Assembly (NCBI RefSeq): GCF_003731635.1
Contig: NZ_RCUA01000087.1
Location: forward strand, 62,001-126,000
Reading direction: 5' to 3'
From: Marisediminitalea oceani
GTDB lineage: Bacteria > Pseudomonadota > Gammaproteobacteria > Enterobacterales > Alteromonadaceae
DNA: 64,000 nucleotides
Shown in pieces: positions 35,453-45,139 of this stretch. The notes below the pieces were generated by a model, which saw nothing but the letters and a program-made list of their open reading frames with translations, was not told where the DNA came from and did no database searches. A program made the translations under genes and the position numbers. The first letter of the stretch is position 1. Every line of letters begins with the position of its first letter.

Positions 35453-36472
35453 ATGTTTAACGTAGCAGTGATAGGCGCCAGCGGCTATACCGGGGCGCAG
35501 TTAGTGAGTTTAATCAGTGGACATTCACACATGACCTTGCAGCATGTACTGGTGTCTGAAAACAGTCAGGATGCCGGCAAGACGATTGCCCAGCTGCACG
35601 GTAACCTCGCGCACCTGACCCAACACGTACTTGAGCCATTAGCCCCGCACCGTCTGGCCGAACTGGCAGACTCTATGGATGCGATATTCCTGGCCACCCC
35701 TCACGAAGCCAGCCACGACTGGATGGCTGAGTTATCTGCCGGTAAAGCTAAAGTATTCGATTTGTCTGGCGCGTTCCGCCTCAAAGACACCGAAGTGTTT
35801 GCCAAACACTATGGCTTTGCGCACACCTCGCAGGAATGTCTGGCCCAGGCGGTCTATGGTCTTGCTGAATACAATGCCGATGCCATCAGCCAGGCCAGTA
35901 TTGTGGCGGTTCCAGGATGTTATCCCACCGCTTCTTTGCTGGCGTTAAAACCTTTACACGATGCCGGTCTGCTGGACAACAGCGTACGCCCAATCATCAA
36001 TGCCGTTTCCGGCGTAAGTGGTGCCGGTCGTAAAGCCAGCCTTGGTACCAGTTTCTATGAAGTGAGCCTGCAGGCTTATGGGGTGCTGGGTCATCGTCAT
36101 ACGCCGGAGATCGAACTCCACCTGGGTACGCCCGTTATCTTCACACCGCACCTGGGTAATTTCAAACGTGGGATCCTGGCTACGGTTACCGTTAAGCTAG
36201 CAAGTGGTACCAGCCAATCGACACTGGATAATCTGTATAGCGAAGTGTATGGTGACCAGCCTGTTGTGCGTTTGCGCGAAAGTTTCCCTAAAATTGATGA
36301 TGTTGCGCATACGCCGTATTGCGATCTGCACTGGAAAGTCGACGAGCAATCAGGCTACGCCGTGATTACCAGTGCCATCGATAACGTGATGAAAGGCGCG
36401 GCCTCGCAAGCCATGCAGTGTGCCAATTTAGCGCTGGGTTTCCCGGCGACCGAGGGATTAATCAATGGCTGA
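35453..36472 (+). CDS. argC: N-acetyl-gamma-glutamyl-phosphate reductase
   Basis: Third step of arginine synthesis: NADPH-dependent reduction of N-acetylglutamyl phosphate. At 339 residues it has the nucleotide-binding GASGYTGAQL (residues 8-17), the loop ATPHEASHDW and the catalytic Cys in VPGCYPTASLLAL, then AVSGVSGAGRKA and HRHTPEIE. It is the first gene of argCBFGH-argA. There is no good ribosome site just upstream of the ATG, which suits regulated expression through a structured leader. argB begins 8 bases inside the end of this gene. Confidence 0.97.
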   Translation: MFNVAVIGASGYTGAQLVSLISGHSHMTLQHVLVSENSQDAGKTIAQLHGNLAHLTQHVLEPLAPHRLAELADSMDAIFLATPHEASHDWMAELSAGKAKVFDLSGAFRLKDTEVFAKHYGFAHTSQECLAQAVYGLAEYNADAISQASIVAVPGCYPTASLLALKPLHDAGLLDNSVRPIINAVSGVSGAGRKASLGTSFYEVSLQAYGVLGHRHTPEIELHLGTPVIFTPHLGNFKRGILATVTVKLASGTSQSTLDNLYSEVYGDQPVVRLRESFPKIDDVAHTPYCDLHWKVDEQSGYAVITSAIDNVMKGAASQAMQCANLALGFPATEGLING

Positions 36473-37256
36473 CATATCATCGCCGGTGGTTATAAAAGTG
36501 GGTGGCGCTCTGCTGGAAAATCCTCAGATTGCCGGCCAGTTATTGGCTGAGATCAAAACACTGCAAAGCCAGCGTCCGGTAATATTAGTCCATGGCGGTG
36601 GCCCGCTGGTGGAAACCTTACTGGCCGCCATGCAACTTACCAGTACCAAGATCGACGGTTTACGGGTAACCCCCGATGAACAAATGCCATTTGTTTGTGG
36701 CGCACTGGCTGGCAGTGCCAATAAAAGTTTATGCGGCCTGGCTATTGGTGCCGGTATCACACCGGTGGGACTATCTTTGCTGGATGGTGGCATAACCGAT
36801 TGTAAAGTACTGAATGAAAATTACGGCGCAGTGGGCGTACCGGCTGCCGGCAAACCAGAGTTGCTTAATCAGCTGCTCAGCGCCGGCTTTCTGCCCGTTA
36901 TAAGCTCGATTGGCAGCAACGCCGAGGGGCGTTTGCTCAATGTTAATGCCGATCAGGCAGCCACTGTAATTGCTGAACTGATGGGCGGCGATCTGTTGCT
37001 GCTGTCAAACGTTGACGGCGTATTTGATGGCGACAAACTACTGATACATGAACTCGACCAGCCACGGCTTGATGAAGAAGTGGCTAAAGGCGTGATCAAA
37101 GACGGCATGTTGGTTAAAGTGGCAGCAGCAATGCAGGCCGCCACCGAACTGGCTAAGCCGGTAACTATTGCAAACTGGTCAGCGCCGCTGACAGCAATAT
37201 TGGACAATCAAACCGGAACCCGCGTAATTCCGGCCTCCCAGACATCTGGAGTATAA
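36465..37256 (+). CDS. argB: acetylglutamate kinase
   Basis: Phosphorylates N-acetylglutamate, second step of arginine synthesis. The 263-residue amino-acid kinase fold has VIKVGGALLENP (catalytic Lys), HGGGPLVETLL, the substrate region DGLRVT and NADQAATVIAELMGGDLLLLSNVDGVF. The short N-terminus lacks the extra helix that makes arginine-inhibited hexamers in other bacteria, so it should be the arginine-insensitive, E. coli-like type; feedback then falls on ArgA. It overlaps argC by 8 bases, and argF starts two bases after its stop. Confidence 0.97.
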   Translation: MADISSPVVIKVGGALLENPQIAGQLLAEIKTLQSQRPVILVHGGGPLVETLLAAMQLTSTKIDGLRVTPDEQMPFVCGALAGSANKSLCGLAIGAGITPVGLSLLDGGITDCKVLNENYGAVGVPAAGKPELLNQLLSAGFLPVISSIGSNAEGRLLNVNADQAATVIAELMGGDLLLLSNVDGVFDGDKLLIHELDQPRLDEEVAKGVIKDGMLVKVAAAMQAATELAKPVTIANWSAPLTAILDNQTGTRVIPASQTSGV

Positions 37257-37257
37257 A

Positions 37258-38169
37258 ATGAAGCAGGATTTATTGACGTTTGCTAACTGGACACCAGAGC
37301 AAATGCAGGAGCTATTGTCATTAGCGGTACAAATTAAACAGGCGCCACAAGCTTATTCACAGGCGTTGGCGGGCAAGTCCATTGTTGCCCTGTTTGAAAA
37401 ACCATCGCTGCGTACGCGCGTCAGCTTCGATATTGGTATTAACCGTTTAGGCGGACACATGGTTTACTTAGACAGTCAGTCCAACAAGCTGGCTGGTCGT
37501 GAGGACTCAGTAGACGTGGCCGCTAACCTGGCTTGCTGGGCAGATGCCATTGTCGCCCGGGTATTTTCTCACAGCACGCTGGAAACCTTTGCCGAAGCGG
37601 CCAAGGTTCCGGTAATCAACGCGCTGTGCGACAAATACCATCCTTGTCAGGGCTTAGCCGACTACCTCACCCTGTTCGAAAAATTTGGCAGTTGTGAAGG
37701 CCTGACCATGGCTTATGTGGGCGATGGCAACAATGTTACCCATTCGCTGCTTATCGTAGGCGCGCTGCTGGGTTGTCATCAGGTAGTTGTGACTCCTGAA
37801 GGCCATGAAGCCAGCCCTGAGATGGTTGCTCAGGCCAAAGCTATCGCCGCCAAGACCGGCGTAAAAATCGTTGAGTCAAATGACGTTGCGGCAGCCAAAG
37901 GCGCCAACGTGATTTACACCGATACCTGGTTATCAATGGGCGATGACACGCCACTTGAAACCATTAAAGACAAATTCATGCCGTACCAGGTTAACGAAGC
38001 CCTAATGGAACTGACCGGTGCAACCCACGTGTTGCACTGTCAGCCTGCTCACCGCGACCTGGAAATTACCGGCAGCCTGATGGACAGCGATGCGTCGTTG
38101 TTAATGCAGCAGGCTGAAAACCGGATGCACGGCCAAAACGCAATTTTAACCCATTTACTTGGAGCCTAG
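37258..38169 (+). CDS. argF: ornithine carbamoyltransferase
   Basis: Makes citrulline from ornithine and carbamoyl phosphate. Motifs: carbamoyl-phosphate loop SLRTR (50-54), where many enzymes have STRTR; HPCQ (128-131); ornithine loop SMGDD (226-230), which fits ornithine rather than acetylornithine; and HCQPAHR (260-266) with the ornithine-binding Cys261, where Leu is the usual residue in place of Gln. At 303 residues it has standard length. It follows argB by one base gap, and argG follows 14 bases on. Confidence 0.95.
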   Translation: MKQDLLTFANWTPEQMQELLSLAVQIKQAPQAYSQALAGKSIVALFEKPSLRTRVSFDIGINRLGGHMVYLDSQSNKLAGREDSVDVAANLACWADAIVARVFSHSTLETFAEAAKVPVINALCDKYHPCQGLADYLTLFEKFGSCEGLTMAYVGDGNNVTHSLLIVGALLGCHQVVVTPEGHEASPEMVAQAKAIAAKTGVKIVESNDVAAAKGANVIYTDTWLSMGDDTPLETIKDKFMPYQVNEALMELTGATHVLHCQPAHRDLEITGSLMDSDASLLMQQAENRMHGQNAILTHLLGA

Positions 38170-38183
38170 TCAGGACACTCATT

Positions 38184-39392
38184 ATGCGCAAAATCAATAA
38201 AGTTGTGCTTGCCTATTCAGGCGGTTTAGACACATCAGCCATCATTCCCTGGTTAAAAGAAAACTATGACTGTGAAGTAGTTGCTTTCGCAGCCGATGTT
38301 GGTCAGGGTGACGAAGAGCTGGAAGGCTTAAAAGAAAAAGCCATCGCCACCGGTGCCAGCGAATGTTACATCGTTGACCTGAAAGAAGAATTCGTTAAAG
38401 AATATATCTTCCCAACCATTACCACCGGCGCAATTTATGAAGGTGAGTACCTGCTGGGTACATCCATGGCCCGCCCGGTTATCGCCAAAGCGCAGGTAGA
38501 AATTGCCCGTAAAGTCGGCGCCGATGCGCTGTGCCACGGTTGTACCGGTAAAGGTAACGACCAGGTTCGTTTTGAAGGCGCATTCAACGCGCTGGCCCCT
38601 GATTTAGCGGTTATCGCGCCATGGCGCGAGTGGGATATGGTATCCCGTGAAGATCTGCTGGCTTATCTGGCCGAGCGTAATATCAAAACCACCGCATCAG
38701 CCACCAAGATTTACAGCCGTGATGCCAACGCCTGGCACATTTCTCACGAAGGCGGCGAACTGGAAGATCCATGGTGTGAGCCTAGCAAACAGGTCTGGAC
38801 CATGACGGTTGATCCGGAAGAAGCGCCGGATCAGGCAGAGCGTATTAACCTGAAGTTTAACGAAGGCGCGCTGACTCACGTAAACGGCAAAGAAGTTTCA
38901 CCGTACGAAGGCCTGGTTGAGCTTAACAATCTGGCTGCCGCCCACGGTGTTGGCCGTATCGACATCGTTGAAAACCGTCTGGTTGGTATGAAGTCGCGTG
39001 GTTGTTACGAAACTCCGGGAGGCACAGTACTGCTCAAAGCGTATAAAGCGCTGGAAACCATGGTACTGGACAAAGCTTCACTGAAATACCGTGAACAACT
39101 GGCGCTGGAGTTCTCTCACGTAATGTATGACGGCCGTTGGTTTACGCCGCTGAGCGATGCCCTGATTGCTGGCGCAGCCTCTTTTGCCAAGTACGTGACT
39201 GGTGAAATCGTGGTTAAGCTTTATAAGGGCCAGGCTACGGTTACTCAACGTCAGTCACCAAACAGCCTGTACTCTGAAGACTTCGCTACCTTTGGCGCCG
39301 ACGACGTATACGACCAGAAGCACGCTGAAGGCTTTATCCGCCTGTTCAGTTTATCAAGCCGTATTGCGGCCTTGAAAAAGCAGGGAGAGTAA
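38184..39392 (+). CDS. argG: argininosuccinate synthase
   Basis: ATP-dependent joining of citrulline and aspartate. At 402 residues it is the short (bacterial type 1) form. The PP-loop motif [16 protein letters not shown] is at the N-terminus, followed by [15 protein letters not shown] with the citrulline/Asp site, and [20 protein letters not shown]. Gene order argF-argG-argH with gaps of 14 and 2 bases shows one transcript. Codon use is rich in frequent codons, as expected for a highly expressed enzyme. Confidence 0.97.
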   Translation: MRKINKVVLAYSGGLDTSAIIPWLKENYDCEVVAFAADVGQGDEELEGLKEKAIATGASECYIVDLKEEFVKEYIFPTITTGAIYEGEYLLGTSMARPVIAKAQVEIARKVGADALCHGCTGKGNDQVRFEGAFNALAPDLAVIAPWREWDMVSREDLLAYLAERNIKTTASATKIYSRDANAWHISHEGGELEDPWCEPSKQVWTMTVDPEEAPDQAERINLKFNEGALTHVNGKEVSPYEGLVELNNLAAAHGVGRIDIVENRLVGMKSRGCYETPGGTVLLKAYKALETMVLDKASLKYREQLALEFSHVMYDGRWFTPLSDALIAGAASFAKYVTGEIVVKLYKGQATVTQRQSPNSLYSEDFATFGADDVYDQKHAEGFIRLFSLSSRIAALKKQGE

Positions 39393-39394
39393 TC

Positions 39395-40777
39395 ATGGCA
39401 TTGTGGGGAGGCCGGTTCGCTGCCGGCAGCAGTAACATGTTCCGTCAGGTCAACGACTCATTGCCGTTCGACCAGGCCATGGCCGCGCAGGATATGGAAG
39501 GTTCAATCGTATGGTCACGGGCACTGGCAAAAGCCGGCGTGCTGACCAGCGAGGAACAGCAGCAACTCGAAGCTGCACTCAGCGAATTAAAAGCCCAGGC
39601 GGAAGCCGGTGAAATCGACTTTAACGCCAGTGGCGAAGAAGACATTCACAGCTTTGTCGAAGCAGCCTTAATTGACAAGCTCGGCGACGTGGGGCGTAAA
39701 CTGCACACCGGCCGCAGCCGTAACGATCAGGTTGCGACAGATTTCCGCTTGTGGTGCCGTACCCACATTGAGTCATTAAAAGCCGATGTGACGGCAGTGG
39801 TTCGCAGCCTGCTGCATACCGCCAGTCGTCACCAGCAAGCGATTATTCCCGGCTATACGCACTTACAGCGCGCCCAGCCGATCCGTTTCCCGCACTGGTG
39901 CTTAGCCTATGTGGAAATGTTTAAACGCGACCTGAGCCGGTTAAACGATTTACATGAACGCATGAATCAGTGCCCGCTGGGCTCTGGTGCACTGGCCGGT
40001 ACTACGTACCCGGTCGACCGTCATGAAATCGCCGATCAACTGGGTTTCAGTGGCCCCTGCTTGAACAGCCTGGATGCGGTATCAGACCGTGACTTCGTGC
40101 TGGAGCTGCTATTTACCGCCAGCACCAGCATGATGCACCTGTCGCGTCTGGCTGAAGATTTAATTTTCTATAACTCTGGCGAAGCCGGTTTTCTGCAACT
40201 GGGCGACAGCGTGACCTCTGGTTCATCACTGATGCCGCAGAAGAAAAACCCCGATGCGCTGGAATTACTGCGCGGCAAATGCGGCCGGGTATTTGGCCAC
40301 TTGCAGGCGCTGCTGGTCACCATGAAAGGTCTGCCTCTGGCGTACAACAAAGACATGCAGGAAGACAAAGAAGGTGCCTTTGATGCCGTGAATCAATGGC
40401 ACTGCTGTCTGTGTATCGCTTGTGAAGTGCTCGACAGTCTGGCGCTTAACGAAGAACGCTGCCGGATTGCCGCCGCCCAGGGCTATTCTAATGCCACTGA
40501 GCTGGCCGATTACCTGGTAGGTAAAGGCATTCCGTTCAGAACGGCTCATGATATCTCTGGTCAGGTAGTATTACTGGCACTGGAGCAGAATGCACCCATT
40601 GAAGATTTATCGCTGGCACAGCTGCAATCAGTGTGCAGTGATATTGATGAAGATGTTTACCCGGTTCTCCAACTCGAATATGGCGTGGATAAGCGCAATA
40701 TTCTGGGTGGAACCAGTGCTGAGACGGTCACCAAGGCACTGTACGAAGAACTGGAAAAACTGGATAAGTTAGGATAA
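39395..40777 (+). CDS. argH: argininosuccinate lyase
   Basis: Cleaves argininosuccinate to arginine and fumarate. The 460-residue fumarase/aspartase-superfamily protein has LWGGRFAAGSSNMFRQVNDSL, HTGRSRNDQVATDFRLW, TLHLQ-type GYTHLQRAQPIRFPHW and the signature GSSLMPQKKNPDALELLRGK with the catalytic Ser. It ends without the C-terminal GNAT extension of the ArgHA fusion proteins of some marine gammaproteobacteria. argA follows 6 bases later. Confidence 0.97.
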   Translation: MALWGGRFAAGSSNMFRQVNDSLPFDQAMAAQDMEGSIVWSRALAKAGVLTSEEQQQLEAALSELKAQAEAGEIDFNASGEEDIHSFVEAALIDKLGDVGRKLHTGRSRNDQVATDFRLWCRTHIESLKADVTAVVRSLLHTASRHQQAIIPGYTHLQRAQPIRFPHWCLAYVEMFKRDLSRLNDLHERMNQCPLGSGALAGTTYPVDRHEIADQLGFSGPCLNSLDAVSDRDFVLELLFTASTSMMHLSRLAEDLIFYNSGEAGFLQLGDSVTSGSSLMPQKKNPDALELLRGKCGRVFGHLQALLVTMKGLPLAYNKDMQEDKEGAFDAVNQWHCCLCIACEVLDSLALNEERCRIAAAQGYSNATELADYLVGKGIPFRTAHDISGQVVLLALEQNAPIEDLSLAQLQSVCSDIDEDVYPVLQLEYGVDKRNILGGTSAETVTKALYEELEKLDKLG

Positions 40778-40783
40778 CTGCAA

Positions 40784-42094
40784 ATGGTGCTATCGCATCA
40801 CGAAAGTATTGGATTATTCAGAAGCTCGGCGCCTTACATCAATGCACACCGGGGTAAAACCTTTGTGCTGATGTTTGGCGGCGAGGCCATTGAAGACGAT
40901 AACTTTCCCAATATTATTCAGGATATCGCACTGCTGAGCAGTCTGGGGGTACGTCTGGTACTGGTGCACGGTGCCCGCCCGCAAATTGATCAACGGGTAG
41001 CCCTGCGTAAAACCGAGGCGCGCTTTAGTCACGACGTGCGTATTACCGATAAAGAAACCCTGGAATGCGTAAAAGACGCAGCTGGCTCGGTGCGCTGCCA
41101 TATTGAAGCGTTGCTGACCATGGGTTTACCCAACTCACCTATGCACGGTGCGCATATTCGCGTGTGTACGGGTAATCTGGTGGTCGCTAAACCTATGGGT
41201 GTACTCGACGGTGTAGACTTTGAAAACACCGGTCAGGTGCGTCGTATCGACACCACAGGTATCAACGACCACCTTAATGATGGCTCTATCGTGCTACTGT
41301 CGCCGATGGGCTACTCTTCTACCGGTGAAGTGTTTAACCTGTCTCACGAAGATGTGGCAACCCAGGCCGCGATCGCGCTGGAAGCCGATAAACTGGTGGT
41401 ATTCTCCAACTATTCGGGCATTTTCCGTAAAGACGGCAAGCTTATTCGCACCATTGAGCGAAACCTGCTTGAACAGTTACACCGCGACGATGAGCTGATG
41501 ACCGAAGCCACGGTTATCCGCGCACTGACTACCAGCGTGGCAGCGGGCATTCCTCGTGCTCACTGTGTCAGTTATGAAACCGATGGTGCCCTGCTGCAGG
41601 AATTATTTACCCGTGACGGTGCCGGTTCACTGGTGATGGAAAACCACTACGAGCAGCTTCGGGAAGCCACCATCGACGACGTGGGCGGCATCCTCAATCT
41701 CATCAAACCGCTGGAAGAAAGTGGTGTATTGGTGAAACGTTCCCGGGAACGGCTGGAGAATGAAATTCATCAGTTTATTGTGATAGAACGGGACGGCATG
41801 ATCATCGCCTGTGCCGCGCTTTACCTTTATCCTGATGACGGCTCAGCCGAGCTTGCCTGTGTAGCAACCCACTCCGATTATCGGGGTAAAAACCGTGGCG
41901 AGCGGATCCTCGATGAAGTTCGCGAACGCGCCATTGCCGCCGGTATTCAGCGCCTCTTCGTTTTAACCACTGTGACCGGTCACTGGTTTCTGGATCAGGG
42001 TTTCAAGGCGGCGGATGTTGACGCGCTGCCAGCTCAAAAGAAAGAGCTGTATAACTTTCAGCGTAAATCAAAAGTCTACACCCTCGATTTATAG
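40784..42094 (+). CDS. argA: N-acetylglutamate synthase, ArgA type
   Basis: First committed enzyme of arginine synthesis. An N-terminal amino-acid-kinase-like regulatory domain (about 1-290; FVLMFGGEAIED, LVLVHGARPQID, IVLLSPMGYSSTGEVFNL) is followed by a C-terminal GNAT acetyltransferase domain (about 295-436) with LACVATHSDYRGKNRGERIL and VLTTVTGHWFLDQGF. The AAK domain is the arginine feedback sensor in E. coli. Its placement as last gene of the operon, separate from argH, is unlike the fused ArgHA arrangement. A hairpin follows at 42105-42133. Confidence 0.95.
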   Translation: MVLSHHESIGLFRSSAPYINAHRGKTFVLMFGGEAIEDDNFPNIIQDIALLSSLGVRLVLVHGARPQIDQRVALRKTEARFSHDVRITDKETLECVKDAAGSVRCHIEALLTMGLPNSPMHGAHIRVCTGNLVVAKPMGVLDGVDFENTGQVRRIDTTGINDHLNDGSIVLLSPMGYSSTGEVFNLSHEDVATQAAIALEADKLVVFSNYSGIFRKDGKLIRTIERNLLEQLHRDDELMTEATVIRALTTSVAAGIPRAHCVSYETDGALLQELFTRDGAGSLVMENHYEQLREATIDDVGGILNLIKPLEESGVLVKRSRERLENEIHQFIVIERDGMIIACAALYLYPDDGSAELACVATHSDYRGKNRGERILDEVRERAIAAGIQRLFVLTTVTGHWFLDQGFKAADVDALPAQKKELYNFQRKSKVYTLDL

Positions 42095-42104
42095 CTATAG
42101 CCTG

Positions 42105-42133
42105 CACTGTAGCCGGGTTCCCCGGTTGCAGTG
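42105..42133 (+). terminator. hairpin after argA
   Basis: CACTGTAGCCGGG and CCCGGTTGCAGTG form a 13-bp stem with two G-U pairs and a 3-base loop, 10 bases after the argA stop. No T run follows, so a role in mRNA 3' end stability or weak termination is possible. Confidence 0.4.
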
Positions 42134-42192
42134 GAAGCGTCACGAAAAATCCCCCTCTTTCATATTGTTAAGAGTTGGTTATAATTGGCTCA

Positions 42193-42210
42193 AACTGGTT
42201 AGACCAGAAG
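42193..42210. promoter_or_regulatory. FadR-like operator before the alpha/beta hydrolase
   Basis: AACTGGTTAGACCAGAAG, identical to the site at 15763-15780. The palindrome CTGGT-TAG-ACCAG lies at 42195-42207, ten bases before the start codon, and overlaps the ribosome site AGAAGG. Confidence 0.6.
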
Positions 42211-42217
42211 GTCATTT

Positions 42218-43078
42218 ATGCTTTCTCCCCACGCTGTCACCATTGAGTGTACAGACGATATTGCTTTATCCGGCTTACTCTATAAGCCATTAGATTCACC
42301 CGTTGCGGCGGTAATGATTGCGCCGGCTACGGGCATCAAACAAGGATTCTATACCCGCTTTGCCACCTTTCTGGCCGAACAGGGTATTGCCGTGCTGACC
42401 TTTGATAACCGCGGCATCGGAGACTCACCCAAAACCCGCAAAGTGATGCGCGAAACCCGCTTACAGGACTGGGGCCAGAAAGACATGCCGGCAGCACTGG
42501 CTTTTCTACAACAACAGTATCCAGAGCAGCCACTGCACCTGATTGGCCACAGTGCCGGCGGCCAGTTGGCAGGACTAATGCCCAACGCCACCGAGCTGAC
42601 CAGCATTATTACCTACGGCAGCTCATCCGGCTGTTTACGTAACTTTACCGGCGCCTATAAGTACCAGGCACAGTTTTATATGAACGTGTTTATTCCAGTG
42701 ACCAATGCGTTATTTGGCCGTACTCAGTCCCACTGGATGGGTATGGGCGAACCGCTGCCGAAGGGAGTGGGTGCTCAGTGGCGTCGTTGGTGTAACGGTC
42801 AGGGGTATGCCAAAACTGAGTTTGGCAGCCATATTCAGCAGCAATATTATGACCAGCTTACCCAGCCGGCATTATGGATACGCGCAGTCGACGACCAAAT
42901 CTCTCCACAGATCAATATGGAAGATATCCTCACCGTTTATGAAAATCTGAAGGTTACACGCAAAGTAATCGAACCTGCTGAGCATGGTCTCGGGCATCTT
43001 GGTCATATGCGTTTTTTCTCGAAACACGGACTGCCGTTTTGGCCGGATATTGTGAGCTGGATCGTTAAACATTCCTGA
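42218..43078 (+). CDS. alpha/beta hydrolase (S33/COG4757 type)
   Basis: 286 residues. The nucleophile elbow GHSAGG is in HLIGHSAGGQLAGL, preceded by LTFDNRGIGDSPKTR; the catalytic His is near the end in EPAEHGLGHLGHMRFF. No signal peptide, so cytoplasmic. Substrate unknown; the upstream FadR-like site suggests an ester of fatty acid metabolism. It follows argA by 123 bases but with a separate promoter likely, because of the hairpin and operator between them. Ribosome site AGAAGG is 6 bases before the ATG. Confidence 0.85.
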   Translation: MLSPHAVTIECTDDIALSGLLYKPLDSPVAAVMIAPATGIKQGFYTRFATFLAEQGIAVLTFDNRGIGDSPKTRKVMRETRLQDWGQKDMPAALAFLQQQYPEQPLHLIGHSAGGQLAGLMPNATELTSIITYGSSSGCLRNFTGAYKYQAQFYMNVFIPVTNALFGRTQSHWMGMGEPLPKGVGAQWRRWCNGQGYAKTEFGSHIQQQYYDQLTQPALWIRAVDDQISPQINMEDILTVYENLKVTRKVIEPAEHGLGHLGHMRFFSKHGLPFWPDIVSWIVKHS

Positions 43079-43404
43079 TCCTAATCCGCTAGAAGTGTGC
43101 AAAAAAAGAGGGGGCACTCCATCGCCCCCTGAGGATCAAAAGAAGGGAACCACAAGCGCTTCACCCATCCGGATTGACGCCGTTGTGACACATCTGAAAA
43201 GCAATGTGCAATGCATGCCCTAGTGAAGCAAATGCATTACACTTTAGTATAATCAAGAGCCGTGCCAAATAGACTTTATCTTTATTTTACAGATAGTTAA
43301 TTAAATACAGCGGAAAAACAGGCGGATAAAGGGTGGGTAAATGTTGCAAAACGATAACAGTTTTTACCGACTGCGCAGCTGCGCAGCCGGTAATCGGGCC
43401 AGAA
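43079..43404. other. intergenic region with two hairpins between hydrolase and maeA
   Basis: No gene found in 326 bases. It contains the terminator at 43101-43130 and a 16-base perfect palindrome CTGCGCAGCTGCGCAG at 43371-43386, 18 bases past the maeA stop. AT-rich sequence with runs of A and T fills the rest. A small RNA cannot be excluded but no support was seen. Confidence 0.4.
43101..43130 (-). terminator. leftward Rho-independent terminator
   Basis: AGGGGGC and GCCCCCT (7 bp, 8-base loop) followed on the minus strand by C then seven T residues. It is 275 bases beyond the maeA stop and may end that transcript. On the plus strand there is no T run. Confidence 0.7.
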
Positions 43405-45096
43405 TCAGATACTGACCCGCTTGTAGGGACGGTATTCCGCGCGCCAGTAGTTTTTCTCAATGCTGGCTAGCAGGTTGTCGTCAGTTTGCTCCAGTGCCAG
43501 TCCTTGCTGCATTGCCACCTTGGCAACATCAAAGGCAATCTGGCGACTCAGGGCCGAGATCTTACGCAGTGGTGGCAACAACTCCCCCTCACCGGTATTG
43601 GCCAGCGGTGAAGCATTGGCCAGCGCGTTACTGGCAGCCATCAGCATTTCGTCACTGATTAAGCGTGCCTTTGAGGCAATCACGCCCAGGCCGATCCCCG
43701 GGAAGATATAACTGTTATTACACTGGGCAACCGGGTAAACATTGCCTTCGTATTCCACAGGCTTGAAGGGGCTGCCGGTAGCAATAACCACTTCCCCGTC
43801 GGTCCATTCGATCACCTGCTCCGGACGGGCCTCAACCTGGCGGGACGGATTGCTGAGCGGGAATATGATAGGCAGTTCTGTATGCCTTTTCATGGCGCGT
43901 ACCACATGCTCGGTAAATAAGCCTGGCTGACCGGACACACCAATCAGCACATCGGGCTGTGCGCAGTTAACCACATCCAGCAATACCGGATATTCACCGC
44001 TGAACGACCACTCAGCAATTTCTTCCTGGGTATGTTGCAGGCGTTGTTGGAAGTCCCGCAGGCCATCCTGCCCTTCCATGACCAGTCCGTAACGGTCGAC
44101 CATAAATATTTGCTTACGCGCCTCTGCATCGCTGAGACCTTCAGAAACCATTTGCTGGATCAGCATTTCGGCAATACCGCAGCCGGCAGAGCCTGCGCCC
44201 ACAAACACTACTTTCAGCTCCGAGAGTTTCGCTTGTTTCATGCGGCATGCCGCCAGAATGGTACCTAGAGTGACTGCCGCAGTGCCCTGGATATCATCAT
44301 TAAAGCAGCACACCTCGTTGCGATAACGGTTCAACAGTGGCATTGCGTTGGGCTGAGCGAAGTCTTCAAACTGAATCAGCGCTTCCGGCCAGCGTCGGTT
44401 TACGGCCCGAATAAACAAATCGAGGAATTCATCGTACTCCGCCTGGCTTATACGAGGGTGACGCGCCCCCATATACATTGGGTCATTAAGCAGTTTTTCG
44501 TTATTGGTTCCCACATCCAGCATCACCGGTAAGGTGTAGGCAGGTGAAATACCACCGCAAGCGGTATACAGGGAAAGCTTACCGATAGGGATCCCCATCC
44601 CGCCAATGCCCTGATCACCAAGGCCGAGGATTCGCTCTCCGTCGGTTACCACAATGACTTTGACCTTACGTTTAGTCGCATTGCGGACGATGTCATCAAT
44701 CTGGTCGCGCTCTTCCCAGGAAATAAACAGGCCTCTTGAACTGCGATAGATATCGGAGAATTGTTCACAGGCGTCGCCCACCGTAGGGGTATAAATAATC
44801 GGCATCATTTCTTCAATGTGCGACTGGATCAGGCGGTAAAACAGGGTTTCGTTGTTATCCTGAATGGCACGTAAATAAATATGCTTATTCAGGGGCTCAT
44901 CAAAGGAGTTATATTGCAGATAAGCCCGTTCCACCTGTTCTTCGATGGTTTCGTAGCGCGGGGGTAACAGACCGGTAAGGTTAAAACGGGCCCTCTCTTT
45001 AGCGCTGAACGCACTGCCTTTATTCAGTAGGGGGGTTTCCAGCAAAGACGGGCCGGCATGCGGTATATACAAATATCGCTTATCGTCATCAGACAT
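43405..45096 (-). CDS. maeA: NAD-dependent malic enzyme
   Basis: Oxidative decarboxylation of malate to pyruvate. At 563 residues it is the long form (565 in E. coli MaeA/SfcA). Seen are [16 protein letters not shown], the malate site [28 protein letters not shown] with the catalytic region, [14 protein letters not shown] with metal ligands, then a dinucleotide fold [16 protein letters not shown] and [12 protein letters not shown]. The gene stands alone on the minus strand; mrcA is upstream with 43 bases between them. Confidence 0.97.
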   Translation of the reverse strand: MSDDDKRYLYIPHAGPSLLETPLLNKGSAFSAKERARFNLTGLLPPRYETIEEQVERAYLQYNSFDEPLNKHIYLRAIQDNNETLFYRLIQSHIEEMMPIIYTPTVGDACEQFSDIYRSSRGLFISWEERDQIDDIVRNATKRKVKVIVVTDGERILGLGDQGIGGMGIPIGKLSLYTACGGISPAYTLPVMLDVGTNNEKLLNDPMYMGARHPRISQAEYDEFLDLFIRAVNRRWPEALIQFEDFAQPNAMPLLNRYRNEVCCFNDDIQGTAAVTLGTILAACRMKQAKLSELKVVFVGAGSAGCGIAEMLIQQMVSEGLSDAEARKQIFMVDRYGLVMEGQDGLRDFQQRLQHTQEEIAEWSFSGEYPVLLDVVNCAQPDVLIGVSGQPGLFTEHVVRAMKRHTELPIIFPLSNPSRQVEARPEQVIEWTDGEVVIATGSPFKPVEYEGNVYPVAQCNNSYIFPGIGLGVIASKARLISDEMLMAASNALANASPLANTGEGELLPPLRKISALSRQIAFDVAKVAMQQGLALEQTDDNLLASIEKNYWRAEYRPYKRVSI

Positions 45097-45139
45097 TATT
45101 AGTAACCAGTTTCTTATTTTGTTGTTTTGAGTATAGACG

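Noticed and set aside
35241-35465. A 74-codon plus-strand frame running from the argC leader into argC
   Set aside because: It starts at TTG without a ribosome site, overlaps argC and conflicts with the better 35207 frame; no protein-like features.
42105-42133. Firm terminator after argA
   Set aside because: The stem is good but there is no T run; kept only as a low-confidence hairpin.
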